Below are positions 50,189-58,341 of a stretch of DNA of 64,000 nucleotides, one piece after another. Position 1 is the stretch's first letter; each line of letters starts with the position of its first letter. A program made the position numbers and the translations under genes. The stretch lies in assembly GCA_040289115.1 (NCBI GenBank), contig PSKS01000002.1, forward strand, positions 60,144-124,143. Reading direction: 5' to 3'. The notes below the pieces were generated by a model that saw only the letters and a program-made list of their open reading frames with translations, was not told the origin of the DNA and ran no database searches. This stretch comes from JAUQQI01 sp040289115 (lineage in GTDB: Bacteria > Chloroflexota > Dehalococcoidia > JAUQQI01).

Positions 50189-51127
50189 TCAGATTTCCTC
50201 GACGGTTCGGCGGCCCTCCCGGTGGATCCTGTCGATGACCTTTAAGGTCCCGTGCATCGCCTGGTTAAAGGGGGTCGGGATCCCCAGCTCCCGCCCGTAC
50301 TTTACGATGACCCCGTTAAGGGCGTCCGCCTCCAGGGGCTTGCCGCTCAGAACGTCGTAAAGCATCGAACTCCGGGATGGGGGGAGCCGGTCGGCCCGCT
50401 CGACGATCCTTTCCACCACGTTGGGGTCCAGGTTGATGCCCCGGGCCCGGGCTACCGCTTCCGCCTCCCGAATTAAACCGATAAACACTTCCCGGCCCTC
50501 AGGCGTCCGCAGGATGTCGGTGTGGTAGCACCTGGCCAGGGCCGTCATCGCGTTCAGAGCGCAGTTAAAGAGCAACTTCGTCCACTTAACCTTGGCAATA
50601 TCCTCCGAGATTTCCGCCGGGACGCCGGCCGCCTCCAGTGTCTCTCGGATTAGGACCGCCCGTTCCGACGGCCGCCCGTCCAGCTCGGCGAAAACCACCC
50701 GGCCGCCATCGGTGTGGGCAATGACCCCGGGGGCGACGATAAAGCTGTCGATATAGACCACGCCCCCGAGGACCCGTTCCGGCCCGAAAATCCGGACGAG
50801 TTTCTCCTCGTTGTCCACCCCGTTCTGGACGGTGAGGACCGCCGTATTCGGCCCGACCATCGACCGGATCTGCTCGGCGGCCGACTCGGTATCGTAAGAC
50901 TTTACGGCAAAGATAACCAGGTCCACCGGTTCCACCGTTTCCGGCCGATCGGTGGCCGTAATCCGGACCTCAAAGTCCCCGTTAATGCTTTTGACCTTAA
51001 GGCCCCCGGCCTGGATAGCCTTAAGGTGGGCACCCCGGGCGATCAAGATCACGTCGTTTCCGCCCAGGGCCAGTCGCCCCCCGATGTACCCGCCGACTCC
51101 GCCAGCACCTACAACGGCAATCCTCAT
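50189..51127 (-). CDS. ketopantoate reductase family oxidoreductase
   Basis: 312 residues, MRIAVVGAGGVGGYIGGRLA at the N-terminus and the catalytic Lys region IAKVKWTKLLFNCALNAMTAL. The asparagine and lysine expected in PanE are present, so true 2-dehydropantoate reductase activity is possible; the setting in an acyl-CoA cluster leaves a side role open. ATG 51127 overlaps the NUDIX stop (ATGA) with AAGGAGGG upstream. Confidence 0.85.
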   Translation of the reverse strand: MRIAVVGAGGVGGYIGGRLALGGNDVILIARGAHLKAIQAGGLKVKSINGDFEVRITATDRPETVEPVDLVIFAVKSYDTESAAEQIRSMVGPNTAVLTVQNGVDNEEKLVRIFGPERVLGGVVYIDSFIVAPGVIAHTDGGRVVFAELDGRPSERAVLIRETLEAAGVPAEISEDIAKVKWTKLLFNCALNAMTALARCYHTDILRTPEGREVFIGLIREAEAVARARGINLDPNVVERIVERADRLPPSRSSMLYDVLSGKPLEADALNGVIVKYGRELGIPTPFNQAMHGTLKVIDRIHREGRRTVEEI

Positions 51128-51672
51128 CGAGGCCCTCCTTCTCGGCGCAGAAATTCCCGGGCTAGGAAGAGCCCAGCAACCGTCTTGCAATCCCGAATCT
51201 CACCACATTCGATGAGGGCAATGGCCTCGGCCAGGGGAACCGTCAGCAACTCGATCCGCTCGTCAGGGGCCGCCTTCCCCCTGGCCGGCACCAGCTCCAG
51301 CGCCAGGTAAAGGTGCATAAGCTCCGTTGAATACCCTGGCGCCAAGTAGAACTGGGCCAGCGGCACCAGCCGCCCGGGACTGAAGCCCGTCTCCTCCACC
51401 AGCTCCCGCCGGGCGCATCCCTCCGGGCTCTCTCCAGGCTCCACACCCCCGGCCGGGATTTCGATGAGCTCTGCCCCGGCCGGCTTTCGGAACTGCCGGA
51501 CCAGCACCACACGGCCGTCGGGCAGGACGGGGACAATTCCTACGGCCTCGCCGTGGACCACAATCTCCCGGGTCGTCCGAAACCCGTCCGGCAGTTCCAC
51601 CGTCTCCAGCCGCAGGCTAACGACCCGGCCGCGGTAGATTTCCCGGGAGTCGACGGTACGCTCAACGGCCAT
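51124..51672 (-). CDS. NUDIX hydrolase, ADP-ribose pyrophosphatase type
   Basis: 182 residues. The NUDIX box GGVEPGESPEGCARREL-VEETG is complete, and the N-terminal VVLVRQFRKPAG is typical of ADP-ribose/GDP-sugar pyrophosphatases. ATG 51672 has no Shine-Dalgarno but lies 11 bases after TATAAT (51689-51684), which directly follows the stop codon of the upstream gene; a leaderless transcript is likely. Confidence 0.88.
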   Translation of the reverse strand: MAVERTVDSREIYRGRVVSLRLETVELPDGFRTTREIVVHGEAVGIVPVLPDGRVVLVRQFRKPAGAELIEIPAGGVEPGESPEGCARRELVEETGFSPGRLVPLAQFYLAPGYSTELMHLYLALELVPARGKAAPDERIELLTVPLAEAIALIECGEIRDCKTVAGLFLAREFLRREGGPR

Positions 51673-51683
51673 TTGCCGACGTT

Positions 51684-51689
51684 ATTATA
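51684..51689 (-). promoter_or_regulatory. -10 box for a leaderless NUDIX transcript
   Basis: TATAAT on the minus strand, immediately after the stop of the CoA-transferase beta gene and 11 bases before the NUDIX ATG. Confidence 0.5.
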
Positions 51690-52421
51690 CTAGCCTGCCG
51701 TGAGCTCCTTCACAAACTCCGGGTAAACCTCCGCCAGCTCGGCCAGCACTGGTCCCCGAAGCACCCTCAGTTGTTCTTCGGTGGGCTCGGGGGTTGTGGG
51801 GGCTGCCTCCGGGATGTCGAACTCAAAACCGGTCCGCCCCACCACCTCCGCCAGGGTAACCCCGGGATGCAGCGACCTGAGCCGAAAGCGGCCCCGCTCC
51901 CGGTCGAAATCGAAGACGCAGCGGGGCGTGACCAGCGCTGTGGGCCCACCCGGCCGGTGGGCTCCCGGCGGTGTGGTTCCCGAAGCGGTGATGAAGTCCA
52001 CCCGGGGCACGAAGACCCGCCGGCTGTGCTCCATTCGGAAGAGCACCACTCGGCGGGCCATATAGTAGAGCATCCCCGACCCCATGCCCCCCTGAAACCG
52101 GACCCGGGGCTGTTCGTAATCACCCACCACGTGCAAGTTGATGTTCCCCTGGCCGTCGATCTGCACCCCGCTTAAGAAAAACAGGTCGATGCCACCCCGC
52201 TGGGCCAGGTCAAAGAACTCCTTGCTCCCCTCCGTAAAGGGAAAATGACGGCGGCTCCCCAGGATGATTGCGGTGGCGTTCGGGGCATGGGTGTACAGGG
52301 CGAGCAGGGTTGCAGCCGCCGGGATAGGCGACCGGCCGCCCACCGCCGCCACATCCCCGTCCCGGATCTCCCCCGCCAGGACGGTGATCAGCAGCTCCTC
52401 AACCCGGTAGGCCCATCCCAT
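51690..52421 (-). CDS. two-subunit (class I) CoA-transferase-like beta subunit
   Basis: 243 residues of the glutaconate CoA-transferase beta family (DLFFLSGVQIDGQGNINLHVVGDY, RRVFVPRVDFITA). The stretch where catalytic members carry the Glu of an E-x-G motif reads AIILGSRRHFPFTEG, with no Glu in that place, so catalysis by the normal acyl-glutamate route is doubtful. It overlaps the alpha-subunit reading frame by 23 bases, implying coupling, and shares its fate. Confidence 0.8.
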   Translation of the reverse strand: MGWAYRVEELLITVLAGEIRDGDVAAVGGRSPIPAAATLLALYTHAPNATAIILGSRRHFPFTEGSKEFFDLAQRGGIDLFFLSGVQIDGQGNINLHVVGDYEQPRVRFQGGMGSGMLYYMARRVVLFRMEHSRRVFVPRVDFITASGTTPPGAHRPGGPTALVTPRCVFDFDRERGRFRLRSLHPGVTLAEVVGRTGFEFDIPEAAPTTPEPTEEQLRVLRGPVLAELAEVYPEFVKELTAG

Positions 52422-53220
52422 AGGCCTGCGGCCGCAGGAGGTAACGGGTCAGATACTCCCGAAAGCCCGTCTCCGTCCTGGCCAAATCCACGTAGGCCTT
52501 GATTTCCGCCTCGTCCCGGCCGTAATACCCGGGACATGCCCCCGGTCGGGCCCCACCTGGGGCGACCACCACAGCCCCAACGTAGAAGGCCGCTACAAAG
52601 CCCGGGCCCCGTTCCAGGGGGCTCTTCTGGACCTCCTCCACCGTGACGACGGTGCACCGGCTGGCCCGGGCCATCAGGCCTGCATCCTGGGTCGGGTCCG
52701 TAAGCACGTTGCCCTGGGCATCGGCCCGAAAGCCGTGGATAAGGGCGAAATCGGGGCGGACAGCCGGGACCACAACCACCGGCTCCCCGGGATTATAGGG
52801 GTTTTCGATTACCCGGAACTCCGGACGTACCTTAAGGTAGTCGGTTCCGAGAAAGCCCCGAACGGGCATGAACGGTACCCCCAGGGCCCCCGCCTGGAGC
52901 CCCGCCAGTACGGCTGGTCAGCCGCTGTCTAGGGGCCGGAATTTCCCCGCCTCCACCAGGCGCTTAAAGGCCGGGGCAACCCCGTACTCGCCCAGGTGAA
53001 CGCTGCCGAACTCGGCCGATTCGGCCACCCCCGCCCCGATGAGCAGGTCGGCGGCAAGCCCCCCGCTGGGGACCAGCACCAGGCGCAGCCCTCGCCGGCC
53101 CTGCCGGACGAGCTCCCGAACCAGGGCGAGGGGCGACATATCCAGGTTACCTGCCAGGGCCACCGTGGCCCCGTCTGGGACCAAGGCAGCCGCCTCCACA
53201 AGGCTGACAAAGCGAGGCAT
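52399..53220 (-). CDS. CoA-transferase-like alpha subunit interrupted by an in-frame TGA (candidate selenoprotein or nonsense mutant)
   Basis: Read as one frame this is 272 residues. Codons 1-100 (from MPRFVSLVEAAALVPDG) and 102-272 (PAVLAGLQAGALGVPFMPVRG onward) both match the alpha subunit family with no frameshift. Codon 101 is TGA (52920-52918). The break sits in DSG-TGA-PA, where relatives I remember read DSTCPA or DASCPA, so TGA replaces a cysteine codon. The conserved residues right after TGA lie before the next ATG (52869), so a natural gene boundary is unlikely. A 7-base-pair hairpin starts 18 bases after TGA (52899-52879). Options are selenocysteine insertion, readthrough, a nonsense mutation or a sequence error. 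The start ATG 53220 has only a weak ribosome site. Confidence 0.7.
52879..52899 (-). promoter_or_regulatory. SECIS-like hairpin after the in-frame TGA
   Basis: On the minus strand CTCCAGG, loop CGGGGGC, CCTGGGG: seven base pairs (one U-G). The loop begins 25 bases after the TGA and its second base is G, within the spacing and loop rules described for bacterial SECIS elements. Hairpins are frequent in GC-rich DNA, so this is support, not proof. Confidence 0.4.
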
Positions 53221-53225
53221 GGGCT

Positions 53226-53972
53226 TTATTGACTGAGCAGATCAGACGCCTCTGCCCGGCGAAGCACCGGGAGCCGGCGGTTCAGGGCGGCGAGCACGGC
53301 CCTGGCGGCGGCGGTGGGCAAATCACCCCGCACCCAGGCGGCCCCCAACAGCCGGCCCTCCAGCCCGACCACCCCCAACCGGTTCTGGCTGGCGTCGAAA
53401 AGCTGCTGCTCTCCCTCGGGCGCCACCACCTCAAGGCACACCAGGACCGTCCGGCCGGACTGAAGCTCGATCCCCCGAACCTCCCGGAGCCGGATTTCGG
53501 GTATCGTGTCGCTCAGCTCCCGGAGGGCCCGGAGGGTCGCCTCGGCGGCCAGCTCGGCGTCTCCCAGGGCATCCGACCGCTCGCCCAGGGCCTCGCCGGT
53601 GACCTCACGGGGCCCCAACTGCAGACTAACTTGAGCCCGCCGGTTCCCACGCTCCGTGGTCATCCGCACCGCCTGAAGCCGAACCCGGGGCGACCACGTC
53701 TCGAAGCGGGCCTCGTCCACCTGCACCAGGCTTATCTTGCGATAATCGAGTCGAACACCAAAAATCACCAGCATCAAAGATTCGATATCCCGAACGATCT
53801 GCTTGGGGTTGCGCCGGGACGAGGCCAAGACATGAATCTCCTGAATCTCGTTGTTCGGCGATAGGATAACCTGGGAGGCGTAGACCCCCCTCACCAGGTT
53901 AATCCGCTCCTCCACCGCCGTGGGATTCGGGGGCAAACTCCCTCTACGCATGGCAGACCAGCTCGAGTCCAA
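53226..53972 (-). CDS. conserved hypothetical protein
   Basis: 248 residues. The N-terminal part (INLVRGVYASQVILSPNN, EIQEIHVLASSRRNPKQIV, RDIESLMLVIFG) feels like a family I have met in other Gram-positive genomes, but I cannot name it. The rest has two repeats of an alpha-beta pattern (EATLRALRELSD and AVLAALNRRL helices), suggesting two related domains. No transmembrane helix. TTG 53972 is supported by GGAGG nine bases upstream, and TATAAT lies at 54012-54007. It ends six bases before the CoA-transferase alpha gene. Confidence 0.65.
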   Translation of the reverse strand: MDSSWSAMRRGSLPPNPTAVEERINLVRGVYASQVILSPNNEIQEIHVLASSRRNPKQIVRDIESLMLVIFGVRLDYRKISLVQVDEARFETWSPRVRLQAVRMTTERGNRRAQVSLQLGPREVTGEALGERSDALGDAELAAEATLRALRELSDTIPEIRLREVRGIELQSGRTVLVCLEVVAPEGEQQLFDASQNRLGVVGLEGRLLGAAWVRGDLPTAAARAVLAALNRRLPVLRRAEASDLLSQ

Positions 53973-54055
53973 GTGGTAAAGCCTCCTAACACAGCAAGCC
54001 TACGTTATTATAGCCACCTAAAGGCCCGCCTGGGTCCCATTTTATCCGAAGAAAT

Positions 54056-54084
54056 TTAGCACTACCCTGGGGAATGTGTAAAAT
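54056..54084 (+). promoter_or_regulatory. promoter of the receiver-like gene pair
   Basis: TTAGCA (54056-54061), 17 bases, TAAAAT (54079-54084). Divergent from the hypothetical gene on the minus strand. Confidence 0.6.
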
Positions 54085-54107
54085 CTTGATTAGGGGGTCT
54101 AAGCAAT

Positions 54108-54506
54108 TTGCGGCTAGTCCTATTGGTGGACGACCTTTACTTCCGGGTAAGGCTTGCTGACCTGGCCGAGAGGCTGGGTATCGAGGTTTGTGACCCCGAC
54201 GCCGTCCCCGACGACCGGCCGGTTCTGGCGGTCGTCGACCTAGCGGGACCGTCGGGCCGCTGGGCCCGGGCCGTAAAAGAGCTTAAGGCCCGCCTAGGAC
54301 CCAAGCTTACAGTGCTGGGCTTCGGGCCCCACCGCGACGTAAGCCTCTTCCGCCAGGCCCGGACCGCCGGCTTTGACCATGTTTGGGCTCGGTCAAAGCT
54401 GGTGACCGACCTGCCAGCGTTTTTAGAAAAGCTCCTCAGGGAGGCGCCTGCCGATGCGGATCTCCGAGATGACCCTTCAGGACCGGATGGTAATTTTCGA
54501 GTATGA
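54108..54506 (+). CDS. stand-alone receiver-like protein
   Basis: 132 residues with the alpha-beta pattern of response-regulator receivers. The acidic pair D8-D9 (LLVDDL), a possible phosphoacceptor D44 (AVVDLAG) and the conserved Lys K97 (ARSKLVTDLP) are in place, but the Thr/Ser of the switch is Gly (LGFGPHRD). There is no output domain and no kinase nearby. TTG 54108 has AGGGGG at some distance. It overlaps the small gene downstream by 53 bases in another frame. Confidence 0.6.
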   Translation: MRLVLLVDDLYFRVRLADLAERLGIEVCDPDAVPDDRPVLAVVDLAGPSGRWARAVKELKARLGPKLTVLGFGPHRDVSLFRQARTAGFDHVWARSKLVTDLPAFLEKLLREAPADADLRDDPSGPDGNFRV

Positions 54507-54654
54507 GGATAACTTCCCATTGACCGTCCATATCGACGGCCAGATGCGACGCCTGACCCAGGCCGAGGCCTGGGCCCTCCGACGGGCGGGAGTCGACTTC
54601 GACGTGGACGATAAGGAGGTCGAGCTTATCCTACGCCGCTACGGCACCTGCTGA
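54454..54654 (+). CDS. small acidic protein of unknown function
   Basis: 66 residues, ATG 54454 with GGAGG nine bases upstream, nested in the end of the receiver-like gene. It begins with a beta-rich stretch (RMVIFEYEDNFPLTVHIDG) and continues with a helical AEAWALRRAGVDFDVDDKEVELIL. The strong ribosome site and coupling suggest that it is real and partners the receiver-like protein. It converges on the P1 peptidase with a 16-base overlap. Confidence 0.6.
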   Translation: MRISEMTLQDRMVIFEYEDNFPLTVHIDGQMRRLTQAEAWALRRAGVDFDVDDKEVELILRRYGTC

Positions 54655-55622
54655 CCCGGGGCCTCCTCCCCCACCGCCCGGATGCCTCCTAGCGGCCGGG
54701 CCAGGTAAACGGCCCGTAAAACGGCTGCGGCTACCAGCTCCGCCGCGACCGCCCCCAAGAGGCTCACCTCGGCCCACTCCGGCCGCAGGGGCCCTGTGGA
54801 GAGCCCAAACATTGTATCCCCATCGTAGGCGGTGTGGACCGGCCAGATGGTCCGGGCCAGGCCGTCGTGGGCCATCTGAGCCAGCTTCTGGGCCTCGGCC
54901 TTGCTGAGGGCCACGTTGGTGGCCACCACCCCGATGGTGGTGTTCTGGGTCGGGAAGATCCGCCGGGCCAACAGCCTTGCCGGGTCGACCACCGGCTCGC
55001 CGGTGGCCGGGTCCGTGGGGGCAGCCACCAACCGGCCACTGGCCGGGTCGACGATGTTGCCCACCGGGTTCACCACCACCAGGGCCCCTACCACCACCCC
55101 GTCCGCCAGCCGCCGCGCCGCCGTACCCACCCCGCCCTTGTAAGCCCGCGCCAGGCCCAGGCCCTTGGCCACCGTCGCCCCCGTCCCCGCCCCCACCGAA
55201 CCTTCGGCCACCAGGCCGGTGTTAGCCGCCTGGCAGGCTGCGTACCCGGCCTCGGGGCCCGGCCGCCGGTCGGCCCGGCCCACATTTAAGTCAAAGATCA
55301 CCGCCCCAGTTACGATGGGCACCCGGACGGATCCGACCGGCAGGCCAATACCCCGCTCCTCCAGCCAGCGCATCACCCCCCCGACGGCATCCAGGCCGAA
55401 GGCCGACCCGCCGGTGAGGAGCACGGCGTGGATTCTCTGGACGGTTGCCGTGGGGGCCAGGGCGTCGGTGCCGTACGTCCCGGGAGCGGAGCCCCGCACG
55501 TCCACCCCGGCCACGGCCCCGCCTCGGCACAGGACCACCGTGCAGCCGGTTACACCCTCCAAGTCGGTCCAGTGGCCGACCTCGACCCCCGGCACATCCG
55601 TGATGCTACCCTGGGACCTCAC
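54639..55622 (-). CDS. P1-family N-terminal-nucleophile amidohydrolase (NylC/DmpA type)
   Basis: 327 residues. TGGSAFGLDAVGG and GSVGAGTGATVAKG form the oxyanion and core loops. The likely self-cleavage site is N227-T228 in QNTTIGVVATN, matching the Asn-Thr processing site of the nylon oligomer hydrolase NylC, so Thr228 would become the nucleophile of the beta chain. The natural substrates of most family members are unknown. GTG 55622 follows GCGGAGG by eight bases and overlaps the LOG gene. Confidence 0.86.
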   Translation of the reverse strand: MRSQGSITDVPGVEVGHWTDLEGVTGCTVVLCRGGAVAGVDVRGSAPGTYGTDALAPTATVQRIHAVLLTGGSAFGLDAVGGVMRWLEERGIGLPVGSVRVPIVTGAVIFDLNVGRADRRPGPEAGYAACQAANTGLVAEGSVGAGTGATVAKGLGLARAYKGGVGTAARRLADGVVVGALVVVNPVGNIVDPASGRLVAAPTDPATGEPVVDPARLLARRIFPTQNTTIGVVATNVALSKAEAQKLAQMAHDGLARTIWPVHTAYDGDTMFGLSTGPLRPEWAEVSLLGAVAAELVAAAVLRAVYLARPLGGIRAVGEEAPGQQVP

Positions 55623-56148
55623 CGAAAAACCTCCGCAGGTAGGTTACCGCCTCATCCACGGTCTCAACAAAGGTCAGATGGCGCAGGTCCTCCGGGATAA
55701 TTATCAGGTGACCGGCCAGAAAGTCCACCAACGCCCGCCAGGGGTTGGCCAGGAGCAGAATTGGCCGTTGATTTAGGGCCCCGATAACGGCCAGGTTCCA
55801 GACGTAGGCAAGCTCCAGCAAAGTTCCGGTACCGCCCGGAAGGACTACGAAGGCATCGGCCAGGTCGTAGAAGCGGTCCAGCCGCTCCCCGAGCAGCCTG
55901 GCCCGGACCTCGGCCGTAAGCCAGGGGTTCGGTTTGAGGGGGTCGAAGAGGCTGAGGGTTACGCCGTGGATGGTCCCGCCGGCGTCCCGGGCGCCGCGGC
56001 TCACGGCCTCCATCGCCCCCTCGTAGCCCCCGGTTACCACCTCGAAGCCCGCCTCCGCCAGCCGGCGCCCCAGCCGATAGGCTTCCCTGTAGAGGGGATG
56101 GGCCTCGTGGACTCGGGAGCTGCCGAAGACCGCGACCCGCCGGCTCAA
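55606..56148 (-). CDS. LOG-family (lysine decarboxylase-like) phosphoribohydrolase
   Basis: 180 residues with a Rossmann fold: GGYEGAMEAVSRGA and the signature PGGTGTLLELAYVW. Characterised relatives release cytokinin-type bases or other nucleobases from nucleotides; earlier annotation as lysine decarboxylase is wrong for this motif. TTG 56148 is only three bases after the glutamate dehydrogenase stop and has no well-placed ribosome site, so coupled translation is likely. Confidence 0.83.
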   Translation of the reverse strand: MSRRVAVFGSSRVHEAHPLYREAYRLGRRLAEAGFEVVTGGYEGAMEAVSRGARDAGGTIHGVTLSLFDPLKPNPWLTAEVRARLLGERLDRFYDLADAFVVLPGGTGTLLELAYVWNLAVIGALNQRPILLLANPWRALVDFLAGHLIIIPEDLRHLTFVETVDEAVTYLRRFFGEVPG

Positions 56149-56151
56149 ATC

Positions 56152-57426
56152 CTAAGGATATATGCTGCGCAGCCGGATTGCCTGAGCAACCCGGGAAATG
56201 GCCAGGATGTGGGCGGCCAGTCGGAGGTCCACCCCCTCGCTCCGGGCCAGGTTGACCACTTCCCGGAAGGCCCGGACCATCACCTTCTCCAGCTTGGCGT
56301 TAATGTCTTCCTCGTCCCAGAAGAAGGACTGCAGGTCCTGGACCCACTCAAAGTACGAGACCGTGACCCCGCCGGCATTGGCCAGGATGTCGGGGATGAC
56401 GAAAATTCCCCGCTCGTTAAGGATCCGGTCGGCCTCCGGGGTCGTCGGGCCATTGGCCCCCTCAGCGACGATGCGGGCCCTAATCCGGTGGGCGTTGGCC
56501 ACCGTAATCTGGTTTTCCACGGCCGCCGGAATCAGAATGTCGCATTCCAGCTCCAGAAGGTCGGCGTTGGTTATCGGGGTACCAAACCCGAAGACTGTCC
56601 CCTGGGACCTGACGTGCTCATCCAGCTCCGGCAAATTCAGGCCGTTGGGGTCGTAGGCACCCCCCTTAATGTCCGAAACTGCGACGATCCGGCAGCCCTG
56701 GGCCGCCAGAAACCTGGCCGCCGCCGAGCCCACATTGCCGTAACCCTGAATGGCTACCCGGGCCCCAATAAGGGACATTCCCAGAAGCTTGGCCGCCTCC
56801 CGAACGACCAACATCACCCCCCGCCCGGTGGCGTCCTTGCGCCCCTCGGAGCCCCCGATTTCCACTGGCTTGCCGGTCACCACGGCCGGGACGCTGTGAC
56901 CCTGGTGCATACTGTAGGTATCCATAATCCAGGCCATAACCTGGGGGTTAGTGTTCAGGTCAGGTGCCGGGATATCCCGGTCGGGGCCGATGAGGATGGA
57001 GACCTCGGTGGCGTAGCGGCGGGTAAGCCTTTCCAGCTCGCCCAGGGAGAGCTGTTTCGGGTCGCAGACTACTCCCCCCTTGGCCCCGCCGAAGGGCAGC
57101 TTAACCACCGCACACTTCCAGGTCATCCACATGGCCAGGGCCCGCACCTCGTCGAGAGTGACCCGGGGCGAATAGCGAATCCCCCCCTTACACGGACCCC
57201 GGGCGGTGTTGTGATGGACCCGGTAGCCGGTGAATACCCGGATCGTGCCGTCATCCATCTTGACGGGGAAATGCACAATGAGCTCCCGCTTGGGGTGACT
57301 AAGAATGGCCTTCAGGCCCTCCTCAAGGCCCATGTGGTCGGCCGCCCGCCTGAACTGGGCCAGGGCAACATCCCATGGGCTTACCGCCTCCTCGCGACCA
57401 AGCACCGCTGCCGGTCCTTTCGCCAT
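56152..57426 (-). CDS. gdhA: glutamate dehydrogenase
   Basis: 424 residues, the hexameric NAD(P) type of Gram-positive bacteria. PCKGGIRY and VVKLPFGGAKGG carry the substrate and catalytic lysines, RDIPAPDLNT the catalytic Asp, and QGYGNVGSAAA the nucleotide loop. It interconverts glutamate with 2-oxoglutarate and ammonia. ATG 57426 has GGGAGGT. First in a run with the LOG and P1 genes. Confidence 0.95.
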   Translation of the reverse strand: MAKGPAAVLGREEAVSPWDVALAQFRRAADHMGLEEGLKAILSHPKRELIVHFPVKMDDGTIRVFTGYRVHHNTARGPCKGGIRYSPRVTLDEVRALAMWMTWKCAVVKLPFGGAKGGVVCDPKQLSLGELERLTRRYATEVSILIGPDRDIPAPDLNTNPQVMAWIMDTYSMHQGHSVPAVVTGKPVEIGGSEGRKDATGRGVMLVVREAAKLLGMSLIGARVAIQGYGNVGSAAARFLAAQGCRIVAVSDIKGGAYDPNGLNLPELDEHVRSQGTVFGFGTPITNADLLELECDILIPAAVENQITVANAHRIRARIVAEGANGPTTPEADRILNERGIFVIPDILANAGGVTVSYFEWVQDLQSFFWDEEDINAKLEKVMVRAFREVVNLARSEGVDLRLAAHILAISRVAQAIRLRSIYP

Positions 57427-57462
57427 TGAAAGCTACCTCCCGCTTCGGAGATTTTCTAGTCG

Positions 57463-58341
57463 ATGATAACATCCAGGGGGTCGATGCGCAACATCCCGCT
57501 TAAGCCCGTCCTGCTGACCGCTTTGGAGGCTGTCCTGTACCTGCTAGCGGTGGGCCTCGGCCTCCTGATAACGGGCCTAAGCTACGCCGGCCTCCGGGCC
57601 CAGACTCCTGGGCCCCTTGAAGTCCCCATCGCCGATCCCCTCTTTTGGCCCCTGCAGGCCCTGGGCGTAATCCTGCCGACGCTGTTCTTCCTGAGCCTCC
57701 ACCGACCCGAAAGATTCCCCGACTTGCTCCGGTCCATCCCCGGGACGCTCGTCGGCGGTGTCCGGGGCCTTGGTTTCGGCCTCGGCTGTGCCGGCCTGAG
57801 CGCCGCCCTGCTTTTTCTCTGGCCGGCCGTCATTGGTCCGGGCTCAGATGTTGGAGCCCTCAAAACCTTCTGGGTTCAGTTAAACGTGGCCCTGGCCGAA
57901 GAGGCGATTTTCCGGGGCTATCTCTGGTCCCTTTTTGAGTTGCGCCTCGGGCTCCGGGCGGCTTACTGGGCCACCACCCTCCTCTTTGCCCTCGCCCACG
58001 GGGCAAATCCCGGCCTGGGGCCATTGGCGGCCCTGAACCTCCTACTGGCCGGGCTGCTGCTGGGTATCCTGCGCCGGGGGTGGGGGTTCGGGGCGGCCGT
58101 GGGCTGGCACCTGGGCTGGAACTTCGGCCTGGGCGGCATTCTCAGCCTGCCGGTAAGCGGCCTCGTTTTTCCGGGCCTGGTGCGGGTTTCCCCGACGGCC
58201 CCTGAGCTGTGGGCCGGGGGGACCTTCGGCCCCGAAGGGGGTCTGGTCGCAACCCTGGTGCTGGCCGGGGCGGTGGGCGGGTTTGCTGGGTGGAAACAGG
58301 CGGCCGCGATTATACTAAAGGTGCGGAGGGTACGGCGATGA
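57463..58341 (+). CDS. CPBP-family intramembrane protease
   Basis: 292 residues, about eight helices, with the glutamate pair in ALAEEAIFRGYL and the histidine motifs FALAHGANP and GWHLGWNFGLG that build the metal site of Rce1-like proteases. Function in bacteria is usually unknown (bacteriocin immunity, membrane protein processing). The start is uncertain: ATG 57463 or ATG 57484. Its stop overlaps the HtrA start (ATGA), suggesting joint envelope work. Confidence 0.82.
   Translation: MITSRGSMRNIPLKPVLLTALEAVLYLLAVGLGLLITGLSYAGLRAQTPGPLEVPIADPLFWPLQALGVILPTLFFLSLHRPERFPDLLRSIPGTLVGGVRGLGFGLGCAGLSAALLFLWPAVIGPGSDVGALKTFWVQLNVALAEEAIFRGYLWSLFELRLGLRAAYWATTLLFALAHGANPGLGPLAALNLLLAGLLLGILRRGWGFGAAVGWHLGWNFGLGGILSLPVSGLVFPGLVRVSPTAPELWAGGTFGPEGGLVATLVLAGAVGGFAGWKQAAAIILKVRRVRR

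Noticed and set aside
52399..52869. CoA-transferase alpha as two separate genes, the second starting at ATG 52869
   Set aside because: Conserved family sequence (PAVLAGLQAGALGVPF) lies between the TGA and that ATG, and no ribosome site precedes it.
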